From contig NC_087190.1 of assembly GCF_035594125.1 (NCBI RefSeq), forward strand, positions 8,173,539-8,237,538: a stretch of DNA of 64,000 nucleotides. Direction: 5' to 3'. Below the pieces are notes generated by a model. The model did no database searches and had not been told where the DNA came from. It saw only the letters and a program-made list of their open reading frames with translations. Below are positions 41,977 through 50,889 of this stretch, in pieces. Numbering within the stretch: the first letter of the stretch is position 1; each line of letters starts with the position of its first letter. The DNA is from Scylla paramamosain (taxonomy: Eukaryota; Arthropoda; Malacostraca; Decapoda; Portunidae). Both the position numbers and the translations under genes were made by a program.

Positions 41977-43614
41977 ATGAATAAAACAGGAGAATTACTA
42001 ACAAAACCACAGGAGATTGAAGAAAGATGGAGAGAATACTTCCAAGAACTTCTAAATGTGGAGGATGTGGAAGTGGATGAAGAGCGGAATCTAGATATAC
42101 AGGAAGAACAAGGAGAGAACCCAAATGAGATCAGTACAGAGGAAGTGAAGGAGGCACTAAAGAAGATGAGAAGCGGCAAAGCCCCGGGGGACGACGAGCT
42201 CCCTATAGAGCTATTTAAAGCTGCTGGGGAAGAATGTGTAGAGTGGATGAGGTACATTTTCAGTAATGCGTGGAAAGAGGAGAAAGTGCCCCATGACTGG
42301 CACAAAGCAATAGTATGTCCAATATATAAGAAAGGCAGTAGAACAGATTGTGCAAATTATAGAGGTATATCCCTGTTATCTCATGTTGGAAAATTGTATG
42401 AAAGAATAGTTGAGAAAAGATTAAGAACCTGTGTCGAGGAGAAACTAGGAATATGGCAGTATGGTTTCAGGCCCAATAGGAGCACGACAGATCTAGTGTT
42501 CACTTTAAAGATGATAATGGAGAAGAGTTGGGAGTGGAGCATTGATAAATATGTGGCTTTTATAGATCTGGAAAAAGCCTTTGATAGAATTAGAAGAAAT
42601 TGCTTGTGGAGAGTCTTACAACATCAAGACTACGGCATAAACTCTAAACTGATACGAGTAATTAAGAGTATATATAAGAACACGGAGAGCAGAGTCAAGA
42701 ACAGAGAGCTGGAGAGTGAATGGTTTAGCATTAAGACAGGAGTGAGACAAGGGGGAGTGCTCTCTCCTTTGCTATTCATCATATACATGGACAGATGCCT
42801 GAAGGAAGTGTGTGTAAGGGAGGATAAAGAGATCACGCTGGCCTATGCAGACGATGTCGCTGTCGTGACAGGAAGCCAACAAGATCTTCAAGAGGCCATG
42901 ACAAGATGGAATGATGTCTTAAATAGGGAAGGAATGAGAATGAACAAACAAAAAACAGAAATAATGAAAGTTGGCAGAATAAAGGAGGAATGTAATATTT
43001 ACATAGAAAACGTTAAACTGAAGCAGACCGACAAATTTTGTTATCTGGGAGTACTTTTCGACGAGGAAAACAGACAGAATATAGAAATTTTAAATAGAAT
43101 ACAGAAGTACAATGCAAATGTCAGTGCACTGTATCCCATACTTAAAGATAAGAATATTCCAACAAAAGCTAAAACCATAATATTTACAACAATACTAAGA
43201 CCAGTACTTCTATATGGGTCAGAAACTTGGACACTGACAACAAGAACATCTTCACAAATACAAGCAGCAGAAATGAGAGTTCTGAGAATGATCCGAGGTG
43301 TGACCAGACTTGATAGAATTAGAAATGAAGAAACCAGAGAGAGATTAGGGATAACATCTATACTGAAGATAATTGAAAAGAACAAATTGAGATGGTATGG
43401 ACATGTCCGAAGAATGGAAGATACAAGATACGCAAGGAAGTTTCTGGAATGGGTTCCTCTAGGCAGGAGGCCGGTGGGACGACCTAGGAAGCGATGGATG
43501 CAGGGAGTTGAAGAAGCTACTGAACGAAGAAGAAGAAATCTACAAGAAATAACCAGAGATGAGGATTTCATGGATAGAGACCTTTGGAGAAGATTCGTAG
43601 AGGCCGGACACTGA
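41977..43614 (+). CDS. RTE reverse transcriptase domain
   Basis: A 545-codon open frame. Reverse transcriptase motifs appear in order: GKAPGDDELP (about residues 68-77), IVCPIYKKGSRTDCANYRGI, the QYGFRPNRSTTD segment, the motif-A text AFIDLEKAFDRI, GVRQGGVLSPLLF, and the catalytic AYADD with Y290-A-D-D293 (codons at 42,844-42,855). The thumb is FCYLGVLFDEE and VLLYGSETWTLT. The C-terminal tail contains LRWYGHVRRM and LGRRPVGRPRKRW, a basic segment typical of RTE-like elements. The domain itself looks undamaged and ends at TGA 43,612-43,614, 40 bp before the element's end. ATG 41,977 is simply the first in frame. The natural protein would begin with the endonuclease upstream. Confidence 0.92.
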   Translation: MNKTGELLTKPQEIEERWREYFQELLNVEDVEVDEERNLDIQEEQGENPNEISTEEVKEALKKMRSGKAPGDDELPIELFKAAGEECVEWMRYIFSNAWKEEKVPHDWHKAIVCPIYKKGSRTDCANYRGISLLSHVGKLYERIVEKRLRTCVEEKLGIWQYGFRPNRSTTDLVFTLKMIMEKSWEWSIDKYVAFIDLEKAFDRIRRNCLWRVLQHQDYGINSKLIRVIKSIYKNTESRVKNRELESEWFSIKTGVRQGGVLSPLLFIIYMDRCLKEVCVREDKEITLAYADDVAVVTGSQQDLQEAMTRWNDVLNREGMRMNKQKTEIMKVGRIKEECNIYIENVKLKQTDKFCYLGVLFDEENRQNIEILNRIQKYNANVSALYPILKDKNIPTKAKTIIFTTILRPVLLYGSETWTLTTRTSSQIQAAEMRVLRMIRGVTRLDRIRNEETRERLGITSILKIIEKNKLRWYGHVRRMEDTRYARKFLEWVPLGRRPVGRPRKRWMQGVEEATERRRRNLQEITRDEDFMDRDLWRRFVEAGH

Positions 43615-43654
43615 CAGGCATTGCCTACCTTGCGTCTGGTGAGAAAGGTGAGAA

Positions 43655-43666
43655 ACTACTAATTCC
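43655..43666. repeat. 12-bp target-site duplication, right
   Basis: actactaattcc, matching 40,446-40,457, directly after the ggtgagaa tail of the RTE-type element. Confidence 0.93.
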
Positions 43667-44565
43667 ACTATCCAAGTCATTGACATATATAACAAACAAC
43701 ATCGGCCCTAATACTAATAATTCCTTTGTCACCCCACTAATTACTTGACCCCACTCGGATTTAGAGCCGTTTATTACAACACTCTGTCGCCTGCCGCTTA
43801 GCCATGACCTTATCCAATCTAAACACCTCATCTCTCTCGTGCGCCCTAACCTTTCTCAGTAGCCTCTGATTGGGTACCTTGTCAAATGCTTTACTAAAGT
43901 CCTGATATAGGATGCCATAACTATCACCATTATCTGCCTCCACATTACCGATACCTCACATGACTAAAGTGATTTCCTAAGGACAGAAACTAACAGATTA
44001 CTTATAACCTTTTTCCATTCCTTAAATACTCTGGAATATATTTCATCTGGTCCTGGTGACTTGAACTTTTCAGCTTATTTATCTCCTGTTCCACTATCTC
44101 TTTAGTTATAGTAATATCTGTCAGCTTCTCATCCTCTTCTAGTCTAAATATCTTCTCACTATTCGGCAAATCCTGCATGTTTTCCTGGGCAAAGACAATT
44201 AAAAAATACTCGCTCACAATTTTACTAATCTCCTCTCAACAATTAAGCAGGTCCCATTCTGTTGTCTTTAAGGAGCTTTTGTTTCTCTATTCTTCGTCTT
44301 ATATGTCTGATAAAATCCCTTGGGGTCCATCTTCGCTTGGCTGGCTACCTTTAATGCATAACTATTTTTAGCTTTCCTTGTTAAACTCCTGACTTTTCAT
44401 ATTCATTATATTATGGCCTTAAAACCACTTCCCCTGTCTTTAATCTCATATATACTTCTCTTTCGCCCTATGTAGTGTTTTATTATCAGTCATCCATTTA
44501 GGACCATTCTTCTGCAATCTTATTCTTCTGTAAGGGATGTTCCCTAACTGTCCTGAATGTAATTT
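43655..44565 (-). pseudogene. CR1/L2-like LINE, 5' part of RT
   Basis: The - strand continuation of the element at 39,541-40,457. Reading from 44,565 down, fragments in different frames give KLTDITITKEIVEQEINKLK (43,9xx-44,2xx, before the RT fingers), ILYQDFSKAFDKVPNQRLL (motif A, catalytic Asp, about 43,900), VVINGSKSEWGQVISGV and GPMLFVIYVNDLDSGI. These end just before the insertion, with the FADD motif on the other side. Stops and frame changes show long decay. The 5' end is truncated, since no endonuclease is visible. Host monomer sequence resumes at about 44,566. Confidence 0.87.
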
Positions 44566-45728
44566 ATCAACGAAATATTTATTTCACTTCTCCATAAAGG
44601 GTGTTTTGCTTGGGTTTTAGCGTTTCTGTACATAAGAGCCTATAAAACACGTTTTTAGTAATGTTGTTTTGTATTCCGTTATTTGTTTTTTTGGTAAATA
44701 AAAAGCTCAAAAATACTTATAATACACTTTTCTCGTAATGTCTTTTTGTTTTCATTTAGGGTAATTTCATGATCTTGTCATTTTTCTACGTATGAAACTC
44801 AAAAACACTCAATATAAACGATTTTTTTAAGGGGGTAATTTTATGTATATTTTTCTATTACATACGTTTTAGCGTTTTAGTACGTAACTTTATAAACATT
44901 GAAAAGACACGTTTTTGGTAATGTTGTTTTGTTTCCATAAACACTAAAAAGACGTTTCTTAAGATATCGTTACTTTTGCCAAATATAGGGTGCTTTAAAT
45001 GCATTTTGGCTCGTTTTGTTACCTAAAAAGCTGAAAACAGACTCAAAATGTACAATATAAGTAATGTTGTTTCGTTTTCCCATATAAGGTGTATTCCATT
45101 ATTTTTAGCATTTTCGTGCCTAACATGCACAAAAACACAAAAAAATACATTTCTTGTAATGTTGCTTCGTTCCTGAATATAAAGAGTTTTGCATCCATTT
45201 TGTCGTTTTGATATCTTACAGTACGAAAAACACTTAAAATACACGTTTTTAGTAATGTTGTTGTGTTTCTGAATAGGAAGTGTTATTCCTGCTTTTCCTC
45301 ATTTTTGGTACCTAAAAAGCTGAAAACATCCATTATACATGTTTTTCGTAATGCATTTTTCTTTCCCCATATAGAATACTTTGTATGCGTTTCTGAGTTT
45401 TCCAAGTAACAAGCCGAAAACACTCAGAACACTTTTTTTTTTTAATGTTATTCTGTTTCTCCATAAAAGGTGTTTTGCATGAGTTTTAGCATAAAAAGTA
45501 AAAAAGACTCGTTTTTCGTAACGTTTTGTATTCCGCTATAAGGTCATTTTCCATGCTTTTTAGCGTTTTGTTGCCTAACGTGCTGAAAGACACATAAATA
45601 CACGTTTCTCGTTTCTTGTAATTACGTTTCATTTTCGTATATAAAGGCTTTTCAGGTATTTTAGTAATGTAAAAAGCACTCAAAATGTGTGTTTTTAGTA
45701 ATGTCGTTCTGTTTTTCCATATATAATT
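44566..45728 (+). repeat. Family 2 satellite block, + orientation
   Basis: About 12 monomers in the A to E order (ttctccataaagggtgtttt, ttctcgtaatgtcttttt, atataaggtgtattccatta). The last monomer breaks off at ccatatataatt, where the LTR element is inserted, and its remainder lies at 51,512. Confidence 0.9.
45725..45728. repeat. Target-site duplication AATT, left
   Basis: aatt immediately before the 5' LTR, matching aatt at 51,508-51,511. Four bases is normal for Ty3/Gypsy integration. Removing the element and one copy restores a normal monomer. Confidence 0.85.
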
Positions 45729-46354
45729 TGTCACACACGTGACTACTCTACCACGGAACCAGGTGCCTGCCTCTCATCTCGTGGCGCTGCCACGTGTATA
45801 GCTTGAGGCATACTGGATACGTGACCTCTAGCAGGCTACCAAGCCGATAACGAGGGGTGGAGTTCCATCGAGCTTCAGTCTCCTCCAAGGGTCGCTACAG
45901 CTCTGAGGTCGCCTTGGCATACGCTGGGAGCCTCATATACACTCGAGAGCGGTGGTAAAAGTTACACCAGTGTTACACACCCACACACACACACACATAA
46001 ACACACACACACACACATAAACACATTTATATTTATTTTCTATTATGTATATGTAAAGGTGTTTATTTTTGTAATTTGTATCTATATGCATTTACTAACT
46101 TGGCTTAAGTTATTTACTGAACCAGTCTTTTAAGTTATTCAGTCCAGTTCAGATTGCCACTCCTTGTTACTTACTTTTACTTACAAATAATCTTCAATTT
46201 TGTATTGTTACTTAATTTAAGGGTTAACTTTAAGATATTAAATAGCAGTTAAAATGTCTCCTTTACTCTTTTCTCTTAACCCATCCATTGTTAGTGTGAG
46301 CAACACCCCTTCATGGTCCATCCCCTAGAGTTCAGTGTATGCTCACACGTAACA
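45729..46354 (+). repeat. 5' LTR
   Basis: Starts TGTCACACACGTGA and ends CACACGTAACA, so the ends are the short inverted TGT...ACA. It contains two CA-dinucleotide patches around 45,980-46,022. Compared with the 3' LTR it lacks a 6-bp segment in catatacactcgag. GC content of its first third is far above the array. Confidence 0.95.
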
Positions 46355-46356
46355 AT

Positions 46357-46374
46357 TGGGGGCCCGTCCGGGAT
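46357..46374 (+). other. Primer-binding site, tRNA-Pro-like
   Basis: tgggggcccgtccgggat lies two bases after the LTR. It matches the standard complement of the tRNA-Pro 3' end except for one T-to-C change at the seventh position. This is where a tRNA would prime minus-strand DNA synthesis. Whether the host tRNA carries the compensating base cannot be seen here. Confidence 0.75.
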
Positions 46375-46948
46375 ATTACACATGTTTACACATACATATA
46401 ACTACACTAGTTCCTTTCCTGCTCTCGAGTGTATATGAAGTTGTGCTTATTTCTTTGTTGGTGAATTTTTGCGTTTTTCCGCTTTAAAAGTACGCGAGGT
46501 ACCGGCGTCTAGTCATAAAAGCGTTAAAACCTAACAATTGATTTCCTCAGTGTTGCTTTAGTGTCGGTTCGATTCCCCCTAGTAGTGACCTTCACCCCGA
46601 ACTCCGAGACTCCTTAAAACTTGGGAACTTGCGTTCCACTCTTTGCTTGAAAGCAGCGAATACGGCAAGCCATTACAAGTGCTTAAGTGTTAGTTCTATG
46701 GTAGTCATTTTGGGGCAGTGATTATCGCTACATTTCTTCGATTCGTTGCCTCTTCAGAAGCACAGTTAAGGCGTTGCTAACCTTAACTCAACTAGACTCA
46801 AAAACGAGTCTCTGTCGATGCACGCGGGTCAACTCATTTCCCTCCGACTCGTGGTTTCGAACCTGTCGTTCACGCGGGTCCTTCCGACTCGTGGTGGCGA
46901 ACCTAGGTCTTGGATCAGGTTTCAGTGTAGGGCTCAGACACACTTGAT
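46375..46948 (+). other. Gypsy 5' leader
   Basis: About 570 bp without a convincing frame. It contains an imperfect direct repeat (46,819-46,863 and 46,870-46,906; both have cacgcgggtc, ccgactcgtgg and cgaacct). In retroelements this region usually carries dimerisation and packaging signals. That role is inference here. Confidence 0.7.
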
Positions 46949-47362
46949 TTGGTTCAAATGACCTCACGCTCATTAATCATGTCGCATGAGTTAAACTTGG
47001 ACGCATTTTGCAGTAATCCTTCTGTGGCGGAGCTACAAACTGCCAAAGTGACAAAGGATGATTTAAAGTACATAGCCCGACAGTTTGATCTCTCATATCC
47101 GTCTGACATTCGGAAGGAAGAACTCCGAACTCAAATCCTAGTTCACCTTGGAGGTGAAGCCACTAGTGCTGCTTCACAGCACGACGCCAGTTTAATGCTC
47201 GAACTCGAAAAGCTGAAACTAATGGCAGCAAGAGAAGAGAGAGAGGCAGCAAGAGAGAGAGAGAGAGAGAGAGAGAAGAGAGAGAGGCAGCAAGAGAAAG
47301 AGAGAGAGAAGAGAGAGAGGCAGCAAGAGAAAGAGAAAGAGAGAGAGAAGAGAGAGAACTAA
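46949..47362 (+). pseudogene. Gag N-terminal part, frame-shifted
   Basis: A 137-codon frame. ATG 46,949 is first, but ATG 46,979 (MSHELNLDAF) may be the natural start. An ordinary N-terminal region (DLKYIARQFDLSYPSDIRKE, then a VHLGGE segment) leads into a highly charged Glu/Arg/Lys/Gln run encoded by the GA-rich tract at 47,232-47,355, likely a coiled coil. The frame stops at TAA 47,360-47,362. The pol frame is open through the same tract and continues the charged run, so an indel in the GA repeat has split one polyprotein into two frames. Confidence 0.82.
47232..47355 (+). repeat. Coding (GA)n-rich microsatellite in gag
   Basis: A purine-only tract of gagaga, ggcagcaagagaaa and aagagagagaga repeats, with an internal duplicate (gagaggcagcaagagaaag occurs twice). 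It encodes charged residues in any open frame. It is where the gag and pol frames become discordant. Confidence 0.88.
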
Positions 47363-47706
47363 GGCGAAAAGAACTAGCTTTTCAAAAAGAAAAAGCGGAA
47401 AGAGATCTGGCATATGTAAAAGAAAAGGAGGAAAAAGAAAGAGAGGAGAGAGAAAAAGAAAGAGAGGAGAGAGAAAAAGAAAGAATCCACGAGACCCAAC
47501 TCACACAATTAAAATCTCGATCAACCACCACAGCTGACCTCAAACAAAAGTTAACTAAATATCTCTCACTACTCCCTCAGTTCTCTGACAAAGACCCCGA
47601 AACTTTCTTTGGACAGTTCGAGGACACAGCAGTACATTTTGAACTCCCCCGAGAAGACTGGCCTTGGCTTCTTAAACCCAAACTCAGCCAAAAGGCTTTA
47701 ACTATT

Positions 47707-50700
47707 TTGAACGGCCTCGAAAACAACACGGATTACGACTGTGTCAAACAGGGCATCCTAGCGGCGTACTCCATTACCACAGAAGGATACCGTCAGTCTT
47801 TTCGAAAAATGTTCAAAACTCCGCAACAAACCTATCTAGAGTTTGCCTCAGAGAAACTGAGGGCTCTCAAGCGTTGGCTTAAGTCAGCCGCGATAACCAC
47901 GTACGACGAATTAGTAAATCTCTTAGCCTTAGAAGAGTTCATGCGTAAGCTCCCTTACTCAGTAATGTTGCACATCACCAACAAAGAAGAAACAGATCTT
48001 CTCAAAGCCGCTCAGTTAGCGGACCTTTTCTCCCTGGTGAATCGCAAGGCAACCTCAGACAAGCTGACCGAGACTCCTAGTGGTAAGATAAACTCAGGTA
48101 ACTCAGGGGTTGGTAAAATGACCGGCAGTAGTACTCGACCACCTCTATTTTGTGCTTTTTGTAAACAGCCGGGGCACCTCATAAAGAACTGTCCTAATCC
48201 CAAGTGCAAGGTAGCTCAAACATATCCTGCCAAGCCAGTTGCTTCCATACAAGCTCTTCCCTCCTTCCCTGAACCTAAAGACTTATTTGAGCCTTTCAGG
48301 TCTGTAGGCACCATCAGCATTGATAAAAAGGATCACCCAGTTAAGATTGTCAGAGACACCTGTTCAGCTCAGTCCCTAGTGCTGAAGTCAGCAGTCCCTG
48401 GTATTGAACAGTGTTACACAGGTGAAAAGGTATATTTAAAAGACTTCCATGACCCCTTCCCCATTGCATTAGCTAAGGTACATCTTGATAGCCCACTAGT
48501 AAGAGGTGAAGTGATAATAGGAGTTAGTGAAGAACCAGCCTTACCCATCCCTAATGCTCAACTACTCCTCGCTAATGACCTAGCTGGCAGTAAGGTGACT
48601 CCCCCTTTGGTAATTAGTGACACAATGCTGATGGATAACCCCACTGTACAGTTAGAAGAGCAACAACCAGGCTTATTCCCTGTTTGTGTCACTACTCGTG
48701 CACAAGCAAGGAAATCTGATCAGTCTTTCTCACTTCCAAAGAAGAGCCCATCCCCACTTGAACTCAATCAAATATTTTCTGAAAAACTTCTCACTGAGGC
48801 TCAACAGGAAGGCACTACTTTGACTCAATTTCATGACAAGGTTATCCCTCCAGATCAAATTACTCATTACCCTGCCTTTTACAAACAGGATGGAGTTCTC
48901 ATGAGAGTGTTCCGGCCCTCTAAGGTCCCAGATGATGATGAGGTAGTGGAAAAGGTAGGAGATAACAACTACATCATAAACACTCCAGACCGCCGAAAGG
49001 CAACACAGTTAATACACGTTAATCTCTTAAAAATGTATAAATGTAGAACCCCTGTGACTGGCGCCCAACCAACCCCTAGAGTAGCTTCCTGTGGTATCAT
49101 TGAACCCCAGGAGGCTGACTCAGAGTTAAAACCTGCCTCTGTGTGTTCATTGATGTATGATAAATGTATTACCACTGAGATTGACACAAACACCATACAT
49201 CCCAAGGACACGCAAAACAACACCTACATTATCCAACACTTAGATGATCAGCTCCGTCATCTTTCATCCTCTCGAGCACTGGATATCTCAATATTGATCT
49301 CTCAGTATGACGTGTTCGGTGACCATCCTAAAATCTGTAATGTCCTCCGCCATGATGTGAAGGTGCTTCCAGGGACCTTCCCTATCAAGCAGTCTCCCTA
49401 CAGAGTCAACCCCCGGAGACGAGAACAGATGCAGAAGGAGATCCAGTACTTATTAGAGCAGGGCTTGGCTATACCCAACAGCTCCCCATGGGCATCACCC
49501 TGCCTCCTAGTACCCAAGGAGGACGGACAACTGCGATTCTGCACGGATTACCGACGGGTCAACGCCGTCATCATTCCTGACGGCTATCCTCTGCCTCGGG
49601 TAGACGACCTGATAGATGAAGTGGGTCAAGCCAAATTTGTTACTAAGCTGGACCTATTAAAAGGGTATTATCAAATAGCCCTTACTGAAAGAGCTCAGAT
49701 AGTCTCTGCCTTCATCACCCCTTTTGGACTTTTCCAGTATGTAGTAGCCCCATTTGGCATGAGGAATTGCCCCGCTACTTTCCAGAGGGCAATGAACAAG
49801 GTAATGCAGGAATTAAAAGGAGTGCTGGTTTACTTAGATGATATTCTTATTTTTTCACATGACTGGGATGACCACCTGTACCAGATCCAGAATGTGCTCA
49901 GCCGTCTGCAGGAAGCGAACCTCACCGTGAAGCTGGCGAAGTCTACGTTCGGAGCTGCCACCGTCTCCTACCTAGGACATCAGATTGGACAAGGCTCCGT
50001 CCGGCCCAAGACCGCTAACGTCGACGCAGTACTGAAGTACCCAACTCCCACTACTCGACGCGAGCTCCGCCGTTTCCTGGGTATGGCGGGGTTCTACCGG
50101 CGTTTCTGTCCAAACTTCGCAGACGCAGCTGGGCCACTTACTAGACTAACTAGTGGGAATGTGGCGTACGAATGGACCCCTGCCTGCCAACATGCCTTCA
50201 ATCAACTTAAGAACTTGCTTGCTCGGGAACCGGTTTTGTGTGCGGCCGACTTCAGTAAACCCTTCATCATACATACTGACGCCAGTGATCACGCTTCGGG
50301 TGCCGCCCTCCTGCAAGAATCTGACGGAATCTTTCACCCAGTCGCCTACCACTCCGAGAAGTTCAACATCCATCAGAAGAATTACAGCACTATCGAGAAA
50401 GAACTCTTAGCCATTATCTCTGCCATCAAGAAGTTTGAGTACTATCTTCAGTCCAACACCCAGCCACTCCAAATCTACACTGACCACAACCCTTTGACTT
50501 TTCTCAACAGGAACCGCTTCACTAACCAACGTCTGCTACGGTGGTCTCTACAGCTCCAGCCTTACCACATTGAAATGCACCATATTAAGGGACTGGACAA
50601 CTGCCTTGCTGACACTTTGTCTCGCCTTCCCACTACGCCTCGCATCACTACCCGTCGCGACCCTGAGGACCCTAGGATCCTGTTGCCGGGGATGCAGTCG

Positions 50701-50889
50701 TGCCTTGTGAACCGGTCGATGGAGGCAGCCGAGGGCCGAGCACTGCCAGAAGAACCATCTACCGGGCCCCAGACTACACACGTTCTGGTGGAATCAACCT
50801 TCACGGGACAGGAACCACCTCACTTCTCTAATGACGCAGAGTCATTCCTTCTGCGTCATCCTAAGAAGGGGGGAATGTCACACACGTGA
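47707..50889 (+). CDS. Gag C-terminus fused to Gypsy pol (PR-RT-RH)
   Basis: A 1,060-codon open frame from the first in-frame ATG. The frame is actually open from 47,356 or earlier, so ATG 47,707 is unlikely to be a true start. In order: gag capsid-like region; CCHC zinc knuckle (C149-x2-C-x4-H-x4-C162), which binds nucleic acid; protease-like segment with D217-T-C219, where a DTG or DSG triad is normal; integrase scraps at about 391-411 (FYKQDGVLMRVFRP) and 413-445 (VVEKVGDNNYIINTPD, HVNLLKMY); RT from about 559 (PIKQSPYRVNP, FCTDYRRVN, catalytic Y709-L-D-D712); RNase H with TDASDH at about 856-861 and HIKGLDNCLADTLSRL at about 959-974. The frame runs through the polypurine tract into the 3' LTR. 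Integrase HHCC and DDE residues are absent. Confidence 0.9.
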   Translation: MNGLENNTDYDCVKQGILAAYSITTEGYRQSFRKMFKTPQQTYLEFASEKLRALKRWLKSAAITTYDELVNLLALEEFMRKLPYSVMLHITNKEETDLLKAAQLADLFSLVNRKATSDKLTETPSGKINSGNSGVGKMTGSSTRPPLFCAFCKQPGHLIKNCPNPKCKVAQTYPAKPVASIQALPSFPEPKDLFEPFRSVGTISIDKKDHPVKIVRDTCSAQSLVLKSAVPGIEQCYTGEKVYLKDFHDPFPIALAKVHLDSPLVRGEVIIGVSEEPALPIPNAQLLLANDLAGSKVTPPLVISDTMLMDNPTVQLEEQQPGLFPVCVTTRAQARKSDQSFSLPKKSPSPLELNQIFSEKLLTEAQQEGTTLTQFHDKVIPPDQITHYPAFYKQDGVLMRVFRPSKVPDDDEVVEKVGDNNYIINTPDRRKATQLIHVNLLKMYKCRTPVTGAQPTPRVASCGIIEPQEADSELKPASVCSLMYDKCITTEIDTNTIHPKDTQNNTYIIQHLDDQLRHLSSSRALDISILISQYDVFGDHPKICNVLRHDVKVLPGTFPIKQSPYRVNPRRREQMQKEIQYLLEQGLAIPNSSPWASPCLLVPKEDGQLRFCTDYRRVNAVIIPDGYPLPRVDDLIDEVGQAKFVTKLDLLKGYYQIALTERAQIVSAFITPFGLFQYVVAPFGMRNCPATFQRAMNKVMQELKGVLVYLDDILIFSHDWDDHLYQIQNVLSRLQEANLTVKLAKSTFGAATVSYLGHQIGQGSVRPKTANVDAVLKYPTPTTRRELRRFLGMAGFYRRFCPNFADAAGPLTRLTSGNVAYEWTPACQHAFNQLKNLLAREPVLCAADFSKPFIIHTDASDHASGAALLQESDGIFHPVAYHSEKFNIHQKNYSTIEKELLAIISAIKKFEYYLQSNTQPLQIYTDHNPLTFLNRNRFTNQRLLRWSLQLQPYHIEMHHIKGLDNCLADTLSRLPTTPRITTRRDPEDPRILLPGMQSCLVNRSMEAAEGRALPEEPSTGPQTTHVLVESTFTGQEPPHFSNDAESFLLRHPKKGGMSHT
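50863..50875 (+). other. Polypurine tract
   Basis: aagaaggggggaa directly before the 3' LTR TGTC start. It is the plus-strand primer for reverse transcription. It overlaps the last codons of the pol frame. Confidence 0.9.

Larger units (their letters stand above)
40458..43654 (+). mobile_element. RTE-type non-LTR retrotransposon, near full length
   Basis: A 3.2-kb element, the usual full length for this clade, with one endonuclease-RT coding region, a very short 3' UTR and a repetitive 3' tail (ggtgagaaaggtgagaa). A 12-bp target duplication proves its limits. The coding region is broken by one in-frame stop and two frame changes, so the copy is inactive as read. It lies antisense to, and inside, the RT gene of the CR1/L2-like element. 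Confidence 0.93.

Noticed and set aside
41290..43571. Several 100- to 176-codon - strand frames
   Set aside because: They are antisense shadows of the RTE endonuclease-RT coding region.
46800..46910. A tRNA-like gene (gaacct text near 46,860)
   Set aside because: The text lacks a complete T arm, anticodon stem and acceptor pairing. It is part of a direct repeat in the leader.
48969..50804. Minor frames on both strands in the Gypsy pol region
   Set aside because: They overlap the 1,060-codon pol frame and have no family resemblance.
47707..50889. An endogenous retrovirus with an envelope gene
   Set aside because: No envelope-like frame lies between RNase H and the 3' LTR, where only about 245 bp are available.
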